Source of the DNA: Halonotius pteroides
GTDB lineage: Archaea > Halobacteriota > Halobacteria > Halobacteriales > Haloferacaceae
Length of the DNA stretch: 64,000 nt
Reading direction: 5' to 3'
NCBI RefSeq assembly: GCF_003605635.1
Contig: NZ_QMDW01000004.1
Coordinates: 62,001 to 126,000 of the forward strand
The notes below the pieces were generated by a model, which had not been told where the DNA came from, made no database searches, and saw only the letters and a program-made list of their open reading frames with translations. The translations under genes and the position numbers were made by a program. This document shows positions 56,354 through 64,000 of this stretch, piece by piece. Numbering within the stretch: the first letter of the stretch is position 1; each line of letters starts with the position of its first letter.

Positions 56354-57237
56354 TCGCGATATCCCAACGCCGCCAGCTGCTCACTTTCGGTGTCGTCGCC
56401 GTAAACCCGCGAGACAGGCAGCGATTCCGGCGGTTGCAGCGTCGGCGTTCGCGTCTGTCGGTCGGAGGCCGCTATCGTCGCCCACGGGACGGTGATGAGC
56501 GCGGGCACCGGCGTTTCCATCGGGTGGCCGTACAGCCCCCACTCGCCGAAGAGGTTGCCGTGATCGGCCGTGATAGCAACCCGACCGTCAACGTTCTCGC
56601 ACAACGATTCGACCTCGTTGAGTACGTACGCAAGATTCGCCCTATAAGCGTCCCACACACGGTCGGCGCTGACCTGATTCTGCCGCAACGCGACCCACGG
56701 ATTCCCTGTGTTGCTGTGGCTGCCAGCCCGTATCAGTCCGTCGTCGCCATCGAGCGGATCGGGGACGAAGGGGTGATGTGGCTGCATGTAGTGGGCAACG
56801 AGTCGCTCAGGGCGGCTTTCTCGGGTGTGTACGATAGCTCGATCCGTGATCGCATCCGGTGGAACCGTTCCGTGGTCGTCGTCCCACGCGTACTTCCAGA
56901 CCTCATCGAGCGCGGCGAAGGAGTCCGCATCAAGATAGCGATCCGTCCACGTGTTTCCGGTCACCATGACCGTCCGCTCGGTTTCGGGGTGGCCGACAAA
57001 ACTGTTCTGAAGCCACTCAGAGGAGGCACTGCCGACCGAGCGGAGCGAGCCGACTTCGGGGAGGAACTCGTAGTCGTCGGCGACCGCGGCGAGCAGGTCG
57101 GCCCGACAGCCGTCAAGAACCACCAACACGTCCCACGATCGCTCGAAGACGTTCGTCCCGTACGGCAGGCGACGGCCGACAGCCTGGATCGCCCGCAGAT
57201 AGGCCGTCCCAAGCCGGCTCATTCCCGGTTCTATCAC
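56350..57237 (-). CDS. Sulfatase-like alkaline phosphatase superfamily protein
   Basis: A 295-residue AlkP-superfamily hydrolase. The first metal aspartate lies in VVLDGCRADLL, and the second site is ITADHGNLFGEWGLYGHP. No classical C/S-x-P-x-R formylglycine motif is present, so sulfatase activity is doubtful. It may instead be a phosphoglycerol- or phosphate-transfer enzyme acting on glycans. Coupling with a glycosyltransferase supports a surface glycan role. It is divergent from the fused oxidoreductase gene. Confidence 0.78.
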   Translation of the reverse strand: MIEPGMSRLGTAYLRAIQAVGRRLPYGTNVFERSWDVLVVLDGCRADLLAAVADDYEFLPEVGSLRSVGSASSEWLQNSFVGHPETERTVMVTGNTWTDRYLDADSFAALDEVWKYAWDDDHGTVPPDAITDRAIVHTRESRPERLVAHYMQPHHPFVPDPLDGDDGLIRAGSHSNTGNPWVALRQNQVSADRVWDAYRANLAYVLNEVESLCENVDGRVAITADHGNLFGEWGLYGHPMETPVPALITVPWATIAASDRQTRTPTLQPPESLPVSRVYGDDTESEQLAALGYRE

Positions 57238-57329
57238 GGCTATCCTTCGGCCGAGACTGGCAAAACCCCATCGGCGATATCACAGCCCATCGCCGAGGGA
57301 ATTTTACCCCTCGCCCGCGCGATAACAGT

Positions 57330-59282
57330 GTGCACTGTTTGTTCGTTGGCGCGGGCTCGATTGCGGCGTCGTACGCCGATGGCCTCGGTGACACGGCGCT
57401 CACGCTGGCTGGCGTCTGTGACCTCGACAGCGACCGCGCCGAATCCCTCGCCGCGGGCCACGACTGCCCTGCCTTCGCCGATCTCGACGCCGCCCTTGAC
57501 ACACTCGACGCACCGCTGGTCGTCAACCTGACGAGCCACGCGGCCCATGCCGCGATCACCCGCACTGCTCTTGAAGCCGGTCGCCACGTCTACTCGGAGA
57601 AACCGCTCGCACTCGATAGTGGGACGGCCGGTGAACTGGTCGAGATGGCCGTCGATCGAGATCTCGCGCTTGGCTGTGCACCGGCATCCGTGGACGGGCC
57701 GACACAACAGCGCGCCCGCCGCCTGCTCGGGGAGGGCCGACTCGGATCAGTCCAACTGGCCTACGCCCACGCCCACGTCGGCCGCGTCACCGATTGGCAT
57801 GACCGCCCCGACTCCTTCCTCTCTATCGGGCCGCTGTACGACGGCGGAGTTTATCCGCTGTCACTGCTGGTCGCGTGGTTTGGCCCCGTCGATCGTGTCC
57901 GTGTCGCTGACAGCCTCGACACATGGCCGGCGGAGGAACCCAAACAGCCTGACGCCGACAGCCACGTTGAGGCGACGCTGGCGTTTCGAGATGGCCCGAC
58001 GGTGCGGCTCACAGCGAGCTTTTATGCGCCACACCGCAGTCGAGAGTTCTACGGGCTGGAGCTCCACGGTGACGATGGCTCGCTGTTTCTCGACAATACC
58101 GGTCGGATGGCACCCGACGACGACGCTGTCCAGTACGGCGGGCTCGGCCGATCGTACACGACCGTCCCGCCGCAGTCGCCGACCAACTCACGACGGTATA
58201 TCGACGCCGTCACCGACCTTGCGGCCAGCGTCACTGCCGGCGAGCCGGATCGCCGAACAGCGCGCCGCGGGGCCCATGTCGTCGCCGTCTGTAACGCCAT
58301 CGAGACGGCGGCCGCCAAGGGTGGCCCGATCGACGTGGCAACCCACGGCGTCACGGACACCGATATGAGGGCGTTGACAGCGACAACACCCGACGAGAGT
58401 CGCATGTCGATGCCGCCGATCGGCGTCGGCTGTTCGCGTTACCGTGGCGACGAGTACGTCGACCGCAAAGCGTCGATCGCAACCGCGCTCGATGCGGGCT
58501 ACCGCTTGCTCGATAGCGCGGAGCTGTACGGCAACGAGTTCCGGATCGGCGAGCTGCTGGCCGCGCCGGGGACACCGGATCGAGATCGGCTGACGATCCT
58601 TGGGAAAGTCTGGCGAACGAACCACCGACAGGAACATCTACTGGCAGCCTGCGAAGGGAGTCTCAACGAACTCGGAATCGACGCCTTCGACTGTTATATG
58701 CTCCACTGGCCGGAGGCATGGGCTCACCAGGGATCGCTGGATCGGCTGGCCCAGAAACCGGTCGACCGACAGGAGACACTGACCTTTCCGACCGACGGCG
58801 ACGGTGAGATCAAGCCGGCGTCGGTCTCGCTCCCGGAGGCGTGGGCGAATCTTGAGCAGGTCGCCGAGCGGGGCTGGGCGGAGACACTCGGCGTCTGTAA
58901 TGTCTCACAGTCACAGCTCAACACGATCCTCGACTCGGGAACGATCCCGCCGGCTGTCGTCCAGATCGAGCGACATCCCTACCAGCCGCGGTCTGAACTT
59001 GTCGAGTTCTGCCACAACAATGATATGACTGTCGTGGCTCACTCACCGCTGTCGGCTCCCGGCCTGCTTGAGGAGCCGGTGTTGGCTGAGCTTGGCGAGA
59101 CATACGACCTCTCGCCGGCCGGCGTCGTGTTGGCGTGGAACGCGACCCGCGGTGTTGTGCCAATTCCGTCAAGCACGACCGACGAGCACATCGTCGCCAA
59201 CGCAGCCGCGGTAGCAACACGGCTCAGCCCGGATGACTGTGCACGGATCGACGAACTCCGCGACCCCGCGTTCAGCCGGTAA
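57330..59282 (+). CDS. Gfo/Idh/MocA oxidoreductase fused to aldo/keto reductase
   Basis: 650 residues from a GTG at 57330. Residues 1 to about 350 form a Gfo/Idh/MocA dehydrogenase: GAGSIAASYADG Rossmann loop and SEKPLAL, which carries the conserved lysine. Residues 359-650 form a complete aldo/keto reductase with catalytic D395, Y400, K426 and H459 (motifs LLDSAELYG, LGKVW, MLHW). An in-frame ATG at 58404 marks the junction, as though two genes had merged. Both activities use nicotinamide cofactors and could interconvert oxidised and reduced forms of one sugar-like substrate. Envelope genes surround it. Confidence 0.85.
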   Translation: MHCLFVGAGSIAASYADGLGDTALTLAGVCDLDSDRAESLAAGHDCPAFADLDAALDTLDAPLVVNLTSHAAHAAITRTALEAGRHVYSEKPLALDSGTAGELVEMAVDRDLALGCAPASVDGPTQQRARRLLGEGRLGSVQLAYAHAHVGRVTDWHDRPDSFLSIGPLYDGGVYPLSLLVAWFGPVDRVRVADSLDTWPAEEPKQPDADSHVEATLAFRDGPTVRLTASFYAPHRSREFYGLELHGDDGSLFLDNTGRMAPDDDAVQYGGLGRSYTTVPPQSPTNSRRYIDAVTDLAASVTAGEPDRRTARRGAHVVAVCNAIETAAAKGGPIDVATHGVTDTDMRALTATTPDESRMSMPPIGVGCSRYRGDEYVDRKASIATALDAGYRLLDSAELYGNEFRIGELLAAPGTPDRDRLTILGKVWRTNHRQEHLLAACEGSLNELGIDAFDCYMLHWPEAWAHQGSLDRLAQKPVDRQETLTFPTDGDGEIKPASVSLPEAWANLEQVAERGWAETLGVCNVSQSQLNTILDSGTIPPAVVQIERHPYQPRSELVEFCHNNDMTVVAHSPLSAPGLLEEPVLAELGETYDLSPAGVVLAWNATRGVVPIPSSTTDEHIVANAAAVATRLSPDDCARIDELRDPAFSR

Positions 59283-59330
59283 TCGTCACACAGGCGGTAC
59301 GATTATGTGGATTCCGGCCGATATGATGCT

Positions 59331-59711
59331 ATGAGCACAAACACCGGTGGCCTCTCGGTCGACACCGAACCGCTGGGCGGTCTCGCCTACGTCGGTATCA
59401 TCGCCGCGGTCATCTCGGCGGTGATCCATCTCCGGCTCGGCGTCGGGTTCATCCAGTCGCCGCTCGGGATCAGCTTCATCCTTGCGGGGCTCGGCTTCCT
59501 CGGCGCGGTCGGTCTCGTTCTCGTCAACTACCGCCGCCGGACGGTCTATGCTGTCGGCATCCCGTTTACCGCGGTGCAGATCGGTATCTGGTACTATGTC
59601 AACTTCGCGGCCGGCGGCAAGGCGTTTCCGGCAGATATCGGCACCATCGGAGCGATCGACAAGGTTGCACAGCTCGTGTTGATTGTCGTCCTCATCGCGC
59701 TCCTTCGGTGA
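59331..59711 (+). CDS. Haloarchaeal membrane protein of unknown function
   Basis: 126 residues from the ATG at 59331; the frame is open upstream from 59307. It has four membrane helices (LAYVGIIAAVISAVIHLRL, GISFILAGLGFLGAVGLVL, AVGIPFTAVQIGIWYYV, VAQLVLIVVLIALL). It is a small, conserved-looking haloarchaeal protein with no known role. It lies seven bases before the start of the CDP-alcohol phosphatidyltransferase, so an envelope or lipid role is likely but unproven. Confidence 0.7.
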   Translation: MSTNTGGLSVDTEPLGGLAYVGIIAAVISAVIHLRLGVGFIQSPLGISFILAGLGFLGAVGLVLVNYRRRTVYAVGIPFTAVQIGIWYYVNFAAGGKAFPADIGTIGAIDKVAQLVLIVVLIALLR

Positions 59712-59718
59712 GGTAGTC

Positions 59719-60525
59719 GTGTCCACATGGTATCGGCGGACGGCGACAATCGAGGTCGGGCTCCGATTTGGGGTGCCGGCGGTCGCTGCGGGCTGTCTCG
59801 CCGTGTTGGTGTCAGCCGGGCTATCAACCACACCCGCGGTGTGGTCGCCGGTATCGCCGTGGGCGGTCGCTGCGGTGGTATGGGCCGGGCAGCTGTGGCA
59901 TATCGGGCGGCAAACCGGGCGTGCCGAGCTCGGCGAGCGGCCGGTACGCTACCTCTTTGGGATCGCAAACACACTTTCACTGCTGCGGAGCGGCCTTTAC
60001 AGTGTTGTCGCCGGGCTGGCTGTTGCTGCCCCGACCGCCATGGTCGTGTGGCTGCCCGGGCTGTGTTACGGCGTCGGAATCGTTCTCGACACGCTTGACG
60101 GAACGGTCGCCCGGACGGTCGGCCAAGAGACCGCCCTCGGCGAGCGGCTGGATATGGCTGTCGACACCGCCGGCTTCGTCGCTGCACCGGTTGTGGCTGT
60201 CTGCTGGGGGTTGTTGCCACCGTGGTATCTGCTACTGTCGGTGGCGCGGTATGCCTTTCTCGGGGCGGGGTGGCTCCGTCGCGCTCGCGATTTGCCGGTC
60301 TTCGAGCGGCCGGACAGTGACCTTGGAAAATACCTTGCAGGCGTCCAGATGGGCTTCCTGACGGCCGTGTTGCTGCCGGTGGTGCCGACCGGACTCGGCT
60401 GGCGGCTTGCACCGATTATCCTCGCCCCGTCGCTGGCGGTTTTCGGGCGGGATATTCTAGCGATCAACGGGTTGTATCCGCCGAACTGCGGCACAGACGC
60501 CGCTGGTCACAGCGACGACGCTTAA
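59719..60525 (+). CDS. CDP-alcohol phosphatidyltransferase
   Basis: 268 residues from a GTG at 59719, preceded by GAGGT. The family signature is intact: LDGTVARTV (D-G-x2-A-R), then G and two aspartates in GERLDMAVD. Six or more membrane helices surround it. It should join a CDP-activated lipid and a small alcohol, such as glycerol, serine or inositol phosphate. It overlaps the preceding small membrane gene's neighbourhood and is followed by a YdjM-like gene, so a lipid headgroup role fits. Substrate unknown. Confidence 0.9.
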   Translation: MSTWYRRTATIEVGLRFGVPAVAAGCLAVLVSAGLSTTPAVWSPVSPWAVAAVVWAGQLWHIGRQTGRAELGERPVRYLFGIANTLSLLRSGLYSVVAGLAVAAPTAMVVWLPGLCYGVGIVLDTLDGTVARTVGQETALGERLDMAVDTAGFVAAPVVAVCWGLLPPWYLLLSVARYAFLGAGWLRRARDLPVFERPDSDLGKYLAGVQMGFLTAVLLPVVPTGLGWRLAPIILAPSLAVFGRDILAINGLYPPNCGTDAAGHSDDA

Positions 60526-60550
60526 GCCGGCCGCTGTCGTACGCCAACCT

Positions 60551-61069
60551 GTGTTGTTTCCGACGCATCTGGTCGCCGCCGCCGGCATCGGTATCGGGAG
60601 TAGGCTCCGTGCCGCAGGATCTGGGGCGTCGACGGAACCCGCCTCCCAGCCCACGCTGTCTATCGGCTGGCTGGTCGTCGGGGCTGCGTTGCCGGATTTT
60701 ATCGACAAACCGCTGGGAATGGCCGGCGTGACCGATCTCTTCCACTCACTCGGCCACAGCGCGCTGTTGTTGCCGGTGCTGATTGTGGTTGGCCTCGTCG
60801 GTCGGCAGGGGTTGGCACTCGCCGTCGGCTGGGGGTCGCATCTCCTGCTCGACGGGCTCCATGTTGTCATCAACGGCCGACCGAGCGACGCGCTGTTTCT
60901 CGGCTGGCCACTGGTGGTGCCGCCGACCCCGCCGGCGATCCCGCCGGGGGAGTTTGTCTGGGTCTATCTCGGCAGCCCGTCGTTCTATCTCGAAGTGCTG
61001 CTCTGGGTGGCCGTCGGCGTACTCGCCGCGTGGTCGCTGCGGCGCGGGGCCAGCAACACACCGAACTGA
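60551..61069 (+). CDS. YdjM-like membrane-bound metal-dependent hydrolase
   Basis: 172 residues from a GTG at 60551. The family pattern is clear: FPTHLVAAAG at the start, ALPDFIDKP, LFHSLGHSALLL and WGSHLLLDGLHV, with several His and Asp in membrane helices, as in the LexA-regulated YdjM/metal-dependent hydrolase group. Activity is predicted rather than proven. It sits between the phosphatidyltransferase and a PAP2 phosphatase gene. Confidence 0.75.
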   Translation: MLFPTHLVAAAGIGIGSRLRAAGSGASTEPASQPTLSIGWLVVGAALPDFIDKPLGMAGVTDLFHSLGHSALLLPVLIVVGLVGRQGLALAVGWGSHLLLDGLHVVINGRPSDALFLGWPLVVPPTPPAIPPGEFVWVYLGSPSFYLEVLLWVAVGVLAAWSLRRGASNTPN

Positions 61070-61119
61070 GTCGATGCCGCCGAGGCTTTGTCCGTTCGGC
61101 CCAACGATTCGGCACCCAT

Positions 61120-61686
61120 ATGACACAACTCATCGCCGAGATCGGCGCGCTCATTGTCAGTCTCGATCACCTCGCCGCCGACCTCCTCGTTTCGATCCGT
61201 GATCCCGCGATCACGAAGATCATGAACTCGGTAACCGGCCTCGGCTCGGCGACCGCAGCGGCCGTCATCGTCGGGCTGTTGTATTTGGCCGACCTCCACG
61301 AGGAGGTCGCAACATCGGTGCTTGCGCTTGGACTCACCGGGCCTGTTGTCCTGACGCTGATGGGTCTCGTCCAGCGACCGTTTCCGCCAAATCCGGTCTG
61401 TGTCACGAGCGGCGAAATGGTCGCCCACTCGTTTCCGTCCGGACATGCCGCCGGTGTCACCGTTTTCGCGCTTCTTGCTGTCCGCTCCGACCGGCTGCCA
61501 CTTGCGCCGACAGCTGTGTTAGCTGTCCTGATCGCTGTCTCGCGGATGTATCTTGGAACCCATTATCTCTCAGACACCCTTGTCGGGGTCGCCATCGGGG
61601 CGGCCGCGTTTTTCATCGCAACGCGCCTGCTGGCCGGGCGCAGGCAGACGATCTTGAGCTATATGAAAGAAGGGAGGGCGGGTTAG
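61120..61686 (+). CDS. PAP2-family lipid phosphatase
   Basis: 188 residues from the ATG at 61120. PAP2 signatures are present: GLVQRPFPP, HSFPSGHAAG and SRMYLGTHYLSD (SRxxxxxHxxxD). The membrane helices place the catalytic site at the outer face. It dephosphorylates phosphatidate-like or polyprenyl-phosphate lipids. It follows the CDP-alcohol phosphatidyltransferase cluster, which fits recycling of lipid carriers. It overlaps the next minus-strand gene by four bases at its end. Confidence 0.9.
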   Translation: MTQLIAEIGALIVSLDHLAADLLVSIRDPAITKIMNSVTGLGSATAAAVIVGLLYLADLHEEVATSVLALGLTGPVVLTLMGLVQRPFPPNPVCVTSGEMVAHSFPSGHAAGVTVFALLAVRSDRLPLAPTAVLAVLIAVSRMYLGTHYLSDTLVGVAIGAAAFFIATRLLAGRRQTILSYMKEGRAG

Positions 61687-62669
61687 TACGTAAGGACGAC
61701 CTGTAACGCCGGCTCCGAGTGGTCGTCCAGCAGTTCGTAGGCGTCGGCTGCCTGCTCGAACGGGATTCGGTGGCTGATAAGTCGCTCACAATTAACCCGG
61801 TCAAGCCACTCAACTGCGGTGTCGAACCGGCGTTCGCGATCCCAGCGGCCACGCCGGGCGGGATCGATCGTACTCACCTGACTGGAGACGAGTTCGATCC
61901 GATCGCGGTGGAACGAGCCGCCAAGATCGATCGGCGCGCGCTTCTCGCCGTACCACGAGCCCACAACGACACGGCCGTCATAGCCGACGGCGTCGATGGC
62001 GTCGTTGAGCACCGCCGGCTCACCGGAGAGTTCGACGGCGAGATCACAGTCGCCCAGTTCGGCCGCGGCAGTCTCGGGCGTCACCGTTCGATCTGCGCCC
62101 ATCGCGGTCGCCGCCTCTCGCCGGGCAGCAAGTGGTTCGACAACGACGAGCTCGTTGAGTGGGAACGCCGACAACAGCCGGGTCGTACAGAGACCGACAA
62201 CACCGGCCCCGAACACGACGACCGACTCGCCGAGCCGCGGCTCGCTGTCGAGAACGAGGTTCGTCGCAGTTTCAACCGTCGGCAGGAGGCTGCCGTGGGC
62301 GGCCGAAACACCCTCAGGCAGCGTGATAAGATCGTCCGGGTCGGCCACAAAACGCGTCTGATGTGGGCGGAACGCAAACACCGACCGATCCAGCCAGCTG
62401 TCGGTCACGTCGCTGCCGACCTCGACGACGGTACCGGCGGCGGCATAGCCGTATCGCATCGGGTACTCGAAGGTGTCGTCGAAGGCCTCGATGCTCTCGT
62501 CGACCGGGAGGTCGGTCGGCATCTCATCGTGGTAGACGAGCAGCTCCGAGCCGGCACTGATCGCGGAGGCATCGGTCTCGACGACCACCTCAGTCGGGGC
62601 CGGATCGACGTTGACCGGACGATGGTCGACCGTCTCCGGGCCGGTGAAGTACAGCGCGGTCTCGCTCAT
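61683..62669 (-). CDS. Medium-chain dehydrogenase/reductase, zinc-site modified
   Basis: A 328-residue MDR-family protein: GYAAAGTVVEVG, then VVVFGAGVVGLCTTRLL as the NAD(P) loop. The substrate-zinc cysteine of alcohol dehydrogenases is not seen at SAISAGSELLVY, and no structural zinc cysteines are present. It resembles BchC/threonine-dehydrogenase-like members of unknown substrate. It precedes nothing obvious; GTP cyclohydrolase III lies 33 bases upstream on the same strand. Confidence 0.8.
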   Translation of the reverse strand: MSETALYFTGPETVDHRPVNVDPAPTEVVVETDASAISAGSELLVYHDEMPTDLPVDESIEAFDDTFEYPMRYGYAAAGTVVEVGSDVTDSWLDRSVFAFRPHQTRFVADPDDLITLPEGVSAAHGSLLPTVETATNLVLDSEPRLGESVVVFGAGVVGLCTTRLLSAFPLNELVVVEPLAARREAATAMGADRTVTPETAAAELGDCDLAVELSGEPAVLNDAIDAVGYDGRVVVGSWYGEKRAPIDLGGSFHRDRIELVSSQVSTIDPARRGRWDRERRFDTAVEWLDRVNCERLISHRIPFEQAADAYELLDDHSEPALQVVLTY

Positions 62670-62702
62670 CGGTAGGGTGGCGATCGATCGTGGCGGGGCA
62701 TT

Positions 62703-63479
62703 TCAATCGTCTCCGGTCGCTGCCTGTGGGTACTCGAACTCGACGGCCGTGCCCTCGTATCGGCAGTCCTCAAGGGCGTGTTTGGCGTCGTACCCCGCGT
62801 CATGGGCCGTCGCGCCGCGGCCGACACCGACCTTCAGTTCGACGCCGACATCATCTTCGACGTGATCGATGGCGTCCTGATAGGCATTCGTCGGCAGCTC
62901 AGGGCAGACAGCGATGATGTTGTCGCCGCCGACAAAAAATGAGAGCGCGCCGTGGGCCTCGCGCATGTACTCCATCAGCGAGGCGTAACTGCGTTCGATG
63001 TGAATGAAGGAGTCGAACTCGTTGAGTTGGTCGGTGTATTTGCCCGTCGCGTCGTTGACATCGAAGTGGGCCATATGTGTTGTGGCGTCAGCGTCGCCGT
63101 CTAAAGGCTCGCCGGCGAGTACCTCGGTGCGACTCTTGTCTTGGGCACTGCCGGCAGCCTGAATCTGCTCGGTCGCCGCATCGAGGGCGGCCGCCGGCGT
63201 CTCAGCGGTGCCGATACCGAGGCTGACGGTGACCGGATACCGGTTGCGGACGCTTTCTTGCAGGGATTTGTGACCGGCACGACCGATGCCGTTGGTGACG
63301 GCGATCATGTTGTCAAACCGGCTGAAAAAGACGTAGCCGCCGCGGCTCCCGACGAACTGTGCGATGTCGGCAAACAGCCGGGATTGCAACGTCTGAAGAT
63401 CCATTTCTCGGCGTGGTTCGGGGGTGACCGTCCATGGTCCGTAGTTGTCGATCTGAATGAGAGTCAGCTGGGTCGTCAC
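62703..63479 (-). CDS. gch3: GTP cyclohydrolase III
   Basis: A 258-residue archaeal GCH III. It has two tandem ferredoxin-like halves: TQLTLIQIDNYGPWTVTP with FFSRFDNMIAVTNG in the first, SFFVGGDNIIAVCPE and VGVGRGATAHDAG in the second. It opens the imidazole ring of GTP to give 2-amino-5-formylamino-6-ribosylaminopyrimidinone 5'-phosphate for flavin and deazaflavin synthesis. It is possibly cotranscribed with the MDR dehydrogenase gene downstream. Confidence 0.94.
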   Translation of the reverse strand: MTTQLTLIQIDNYGPWTVTPEPRREMDLQTLQSRLFADIAQFVGSRGGYVFFSRFDNMIAVTNGIGRAGHKSLQESVRNRYPVTVSLGIGTAETPAAALDAATEQIQAAGSAQDKSRTEVLAGEPLDGDADATTHMAHFDVNDATGKYTDQLNEFDSFIHIERSYASLMEYMREAHGALSFFVGGDNIIAVCPELPTNAYQDAIDHVEDDVGVELKVGVGRGATAHDAGYDAKHALEDCRYEGTAVEFEYPQAATGDD

Positions 63480-63573
63480 ACCAACCCATAGGCGGGGATA
63501 TACTTAGTGTCTTTCTGTTAGCCCGGGGCCAGCAAACCGAGCGTTTCAATTCGGTGCTCCGGTGACTACCCCT

Positions 63574-64000
63574 ATGCGCTATCAGGGGATCGTCCTCGAT
63601 GTCGATGGCACGGTCGTCCGGGAGGCAGCACCGATCGCCGGCGCGGCCGAGGGGCTGGACGCCGTCGACGATGCGGGGCTCCGACGAGTCTTCTGTTCGA
63701 ACAACCCCACTGAACGACCAGCGGCCTACGAAGCACGGTTCGCTGAAGCCGGGTTCACCGTCTCGGCCGATGAGGTGTTCACTGCTGGGACGATCACCAC
63801 CGACTACCTCCAGACCGAACACGGCGACAAGCAGGTGTTTCTCGTCGGCGAGGACGGCCTTCGAGACCAACTTGCCGACGCCGGGCTGTCGCTGACGACC
63901 GACCCACGAGCGGCCGATGTTGTCGTCGGCTCCCTGTCGACAGACTTCGGCTACGAGACGCTCTGTGAGACGATTATCGCTATCGACGACGACACCGCCT
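63574..64000 (+). CDS. HAD-superfamily hydrolase (3' truncated)
   Basis: The first 142 residues of a HAD-IIA (NagD-like) phosphatase. The nucleophile motif is VLDVDGTVVR near the start; FCSNNPTERPAAYE is the conserved Ser/Thr/Asn motif II. Sugar- or nucleotide-phosphate hydrolysis is expected. The frame continues past the window edge. It is divergent from GTP cyclohydrolase III. Confidence 0.88.
   Translation, partial: MRYQGIVLDVDGTVVREAAPIAGAAEGLDAVDDAGLRRVFCSNNPTERPAAYEARFAEAGFTVSADEVFTAGTITTDYLQTEHGDKQVFLVGEDGLRDQLADAGLSLTTDPRAADVVVGSLSTDFGYETLCETIIAIDDDTA

Noticed and set aside
56434-57531. 365-codon frame opposite the sulfatase-like gene
   Set aside because: Poor composition, and it conflicts with AlkP motifs on the other strand and with the fused oxidoreductase start.
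1-64000. tRNA genes, rRNA, CRISPR arrays and insertion sequences
   Set aside because: I looked for GTTCRA-type T-loop signatures, regularly spaced repeats and transposase motifs. The few T-loop-like matches fall inside well-supported coding genes.

Overview
The window is 64 kb of a high-GC haloarchaeal (class Halobacteria) chromosome. The evidence is acidic, Asp/Glu-rich proteins throughout and many typically archaeal genes: archaeosortase ArtA, diphthine synthase, GTP cyclohydrolase III, MptE, pantoate kinase with 4-phosphopantoate--beta-alanine ligase, tRNA acetyltransferase TmcA, and haloarchaeal H-box histidine kinases. TATA-like boxes lie 22-32 nt before many start codons, which fits leaderless transcripts. 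I cannot name the genus. I saw no rRNA, tRNA, CRISPR array or insertion sequence. Most of the window is chromosomal housekeeping with a few accessory islands.

Layout. 1-2750: the end of an APC-type permease coupled to a TrkA-like protein, then a convergent RIO/Bud32-like kinase. 2984-4543: PAS histidine kinase. 4550-7292: minus-strand DHFR and thymidylate synthase, a P-loop protein and a small conserved protein. 7403-11799: superoxide dismutase and a copper locus (HMA chaperone with a lost Cys, Lrp-TRASH regulator, CopA). 11814-13996: an orphan possible nuclease-fold protein, a small membrane protein, an SppA-like protease and a glycine-zipper/acidic protein. 13997-14429: a palindrome-bearing spacer. 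14430-22290: a tight four-gene operon of two PrkA-type kinases, YeaH (DUF444) and SpoVR. 22447-23288: a DUF5789 protein coupled to an adenylate-kinase-like protein that lacks its P-loop lysine.

23382-32169: photolyase, MptE, dihydropteroate synthase, a possible zinc protein with TrmJ, TmcA, a DUF456 protein and diphthine synthase. 32170-36688: ArtA, a universal stress protein, DnaK and GrpE. 36843-43265: an RsmB/NOP-type RNA methyltransferase split from its PUA-like partner, a DUF790 (Bax1-like) nuclease without an adjacent XPB helicase, AspS, and the archaeal coenzyme A pair. 43249-49622: small membrane proteins, CspA, two divergent rhodaneses, a rubrerythrin-like protein, an aminotransferase and a pterin dehydratase.

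50115-53585 is a visibly AT-richer island encoding a FIST-domain sensor and a multi-GAF/PAS histidine kinase. 53605-55047 holds YchF and a DUF5800 protein. 55292-61686 is a loose envelope/lipid/sugar neighbourhood: glycosyltransferase, sulfatase-like hydrolase, a 650-residue fusion of a Gfo/Idh/MocA oxidoreductase with an aldo/keto reductase, a CDP-alcohol phosphatidyltransferase, a YdjM-like membrane protein and a PAP2 phosphatase. The window closes with a medium-chain dehydrogenase, GTP cyclohydrolase III and a truncated HAD hydrolase.

The least ordinary items are the Gfo/Idh-AKR fusion, the two-PrkA/YeaH/SpoVR operon with its upstream palindromes, the FIST plus kinase island, the adenylate-kinase-like protein without a P-loop lysine, the copper chaperone without its second cysteine, and the orphan 11814-12365 protein.
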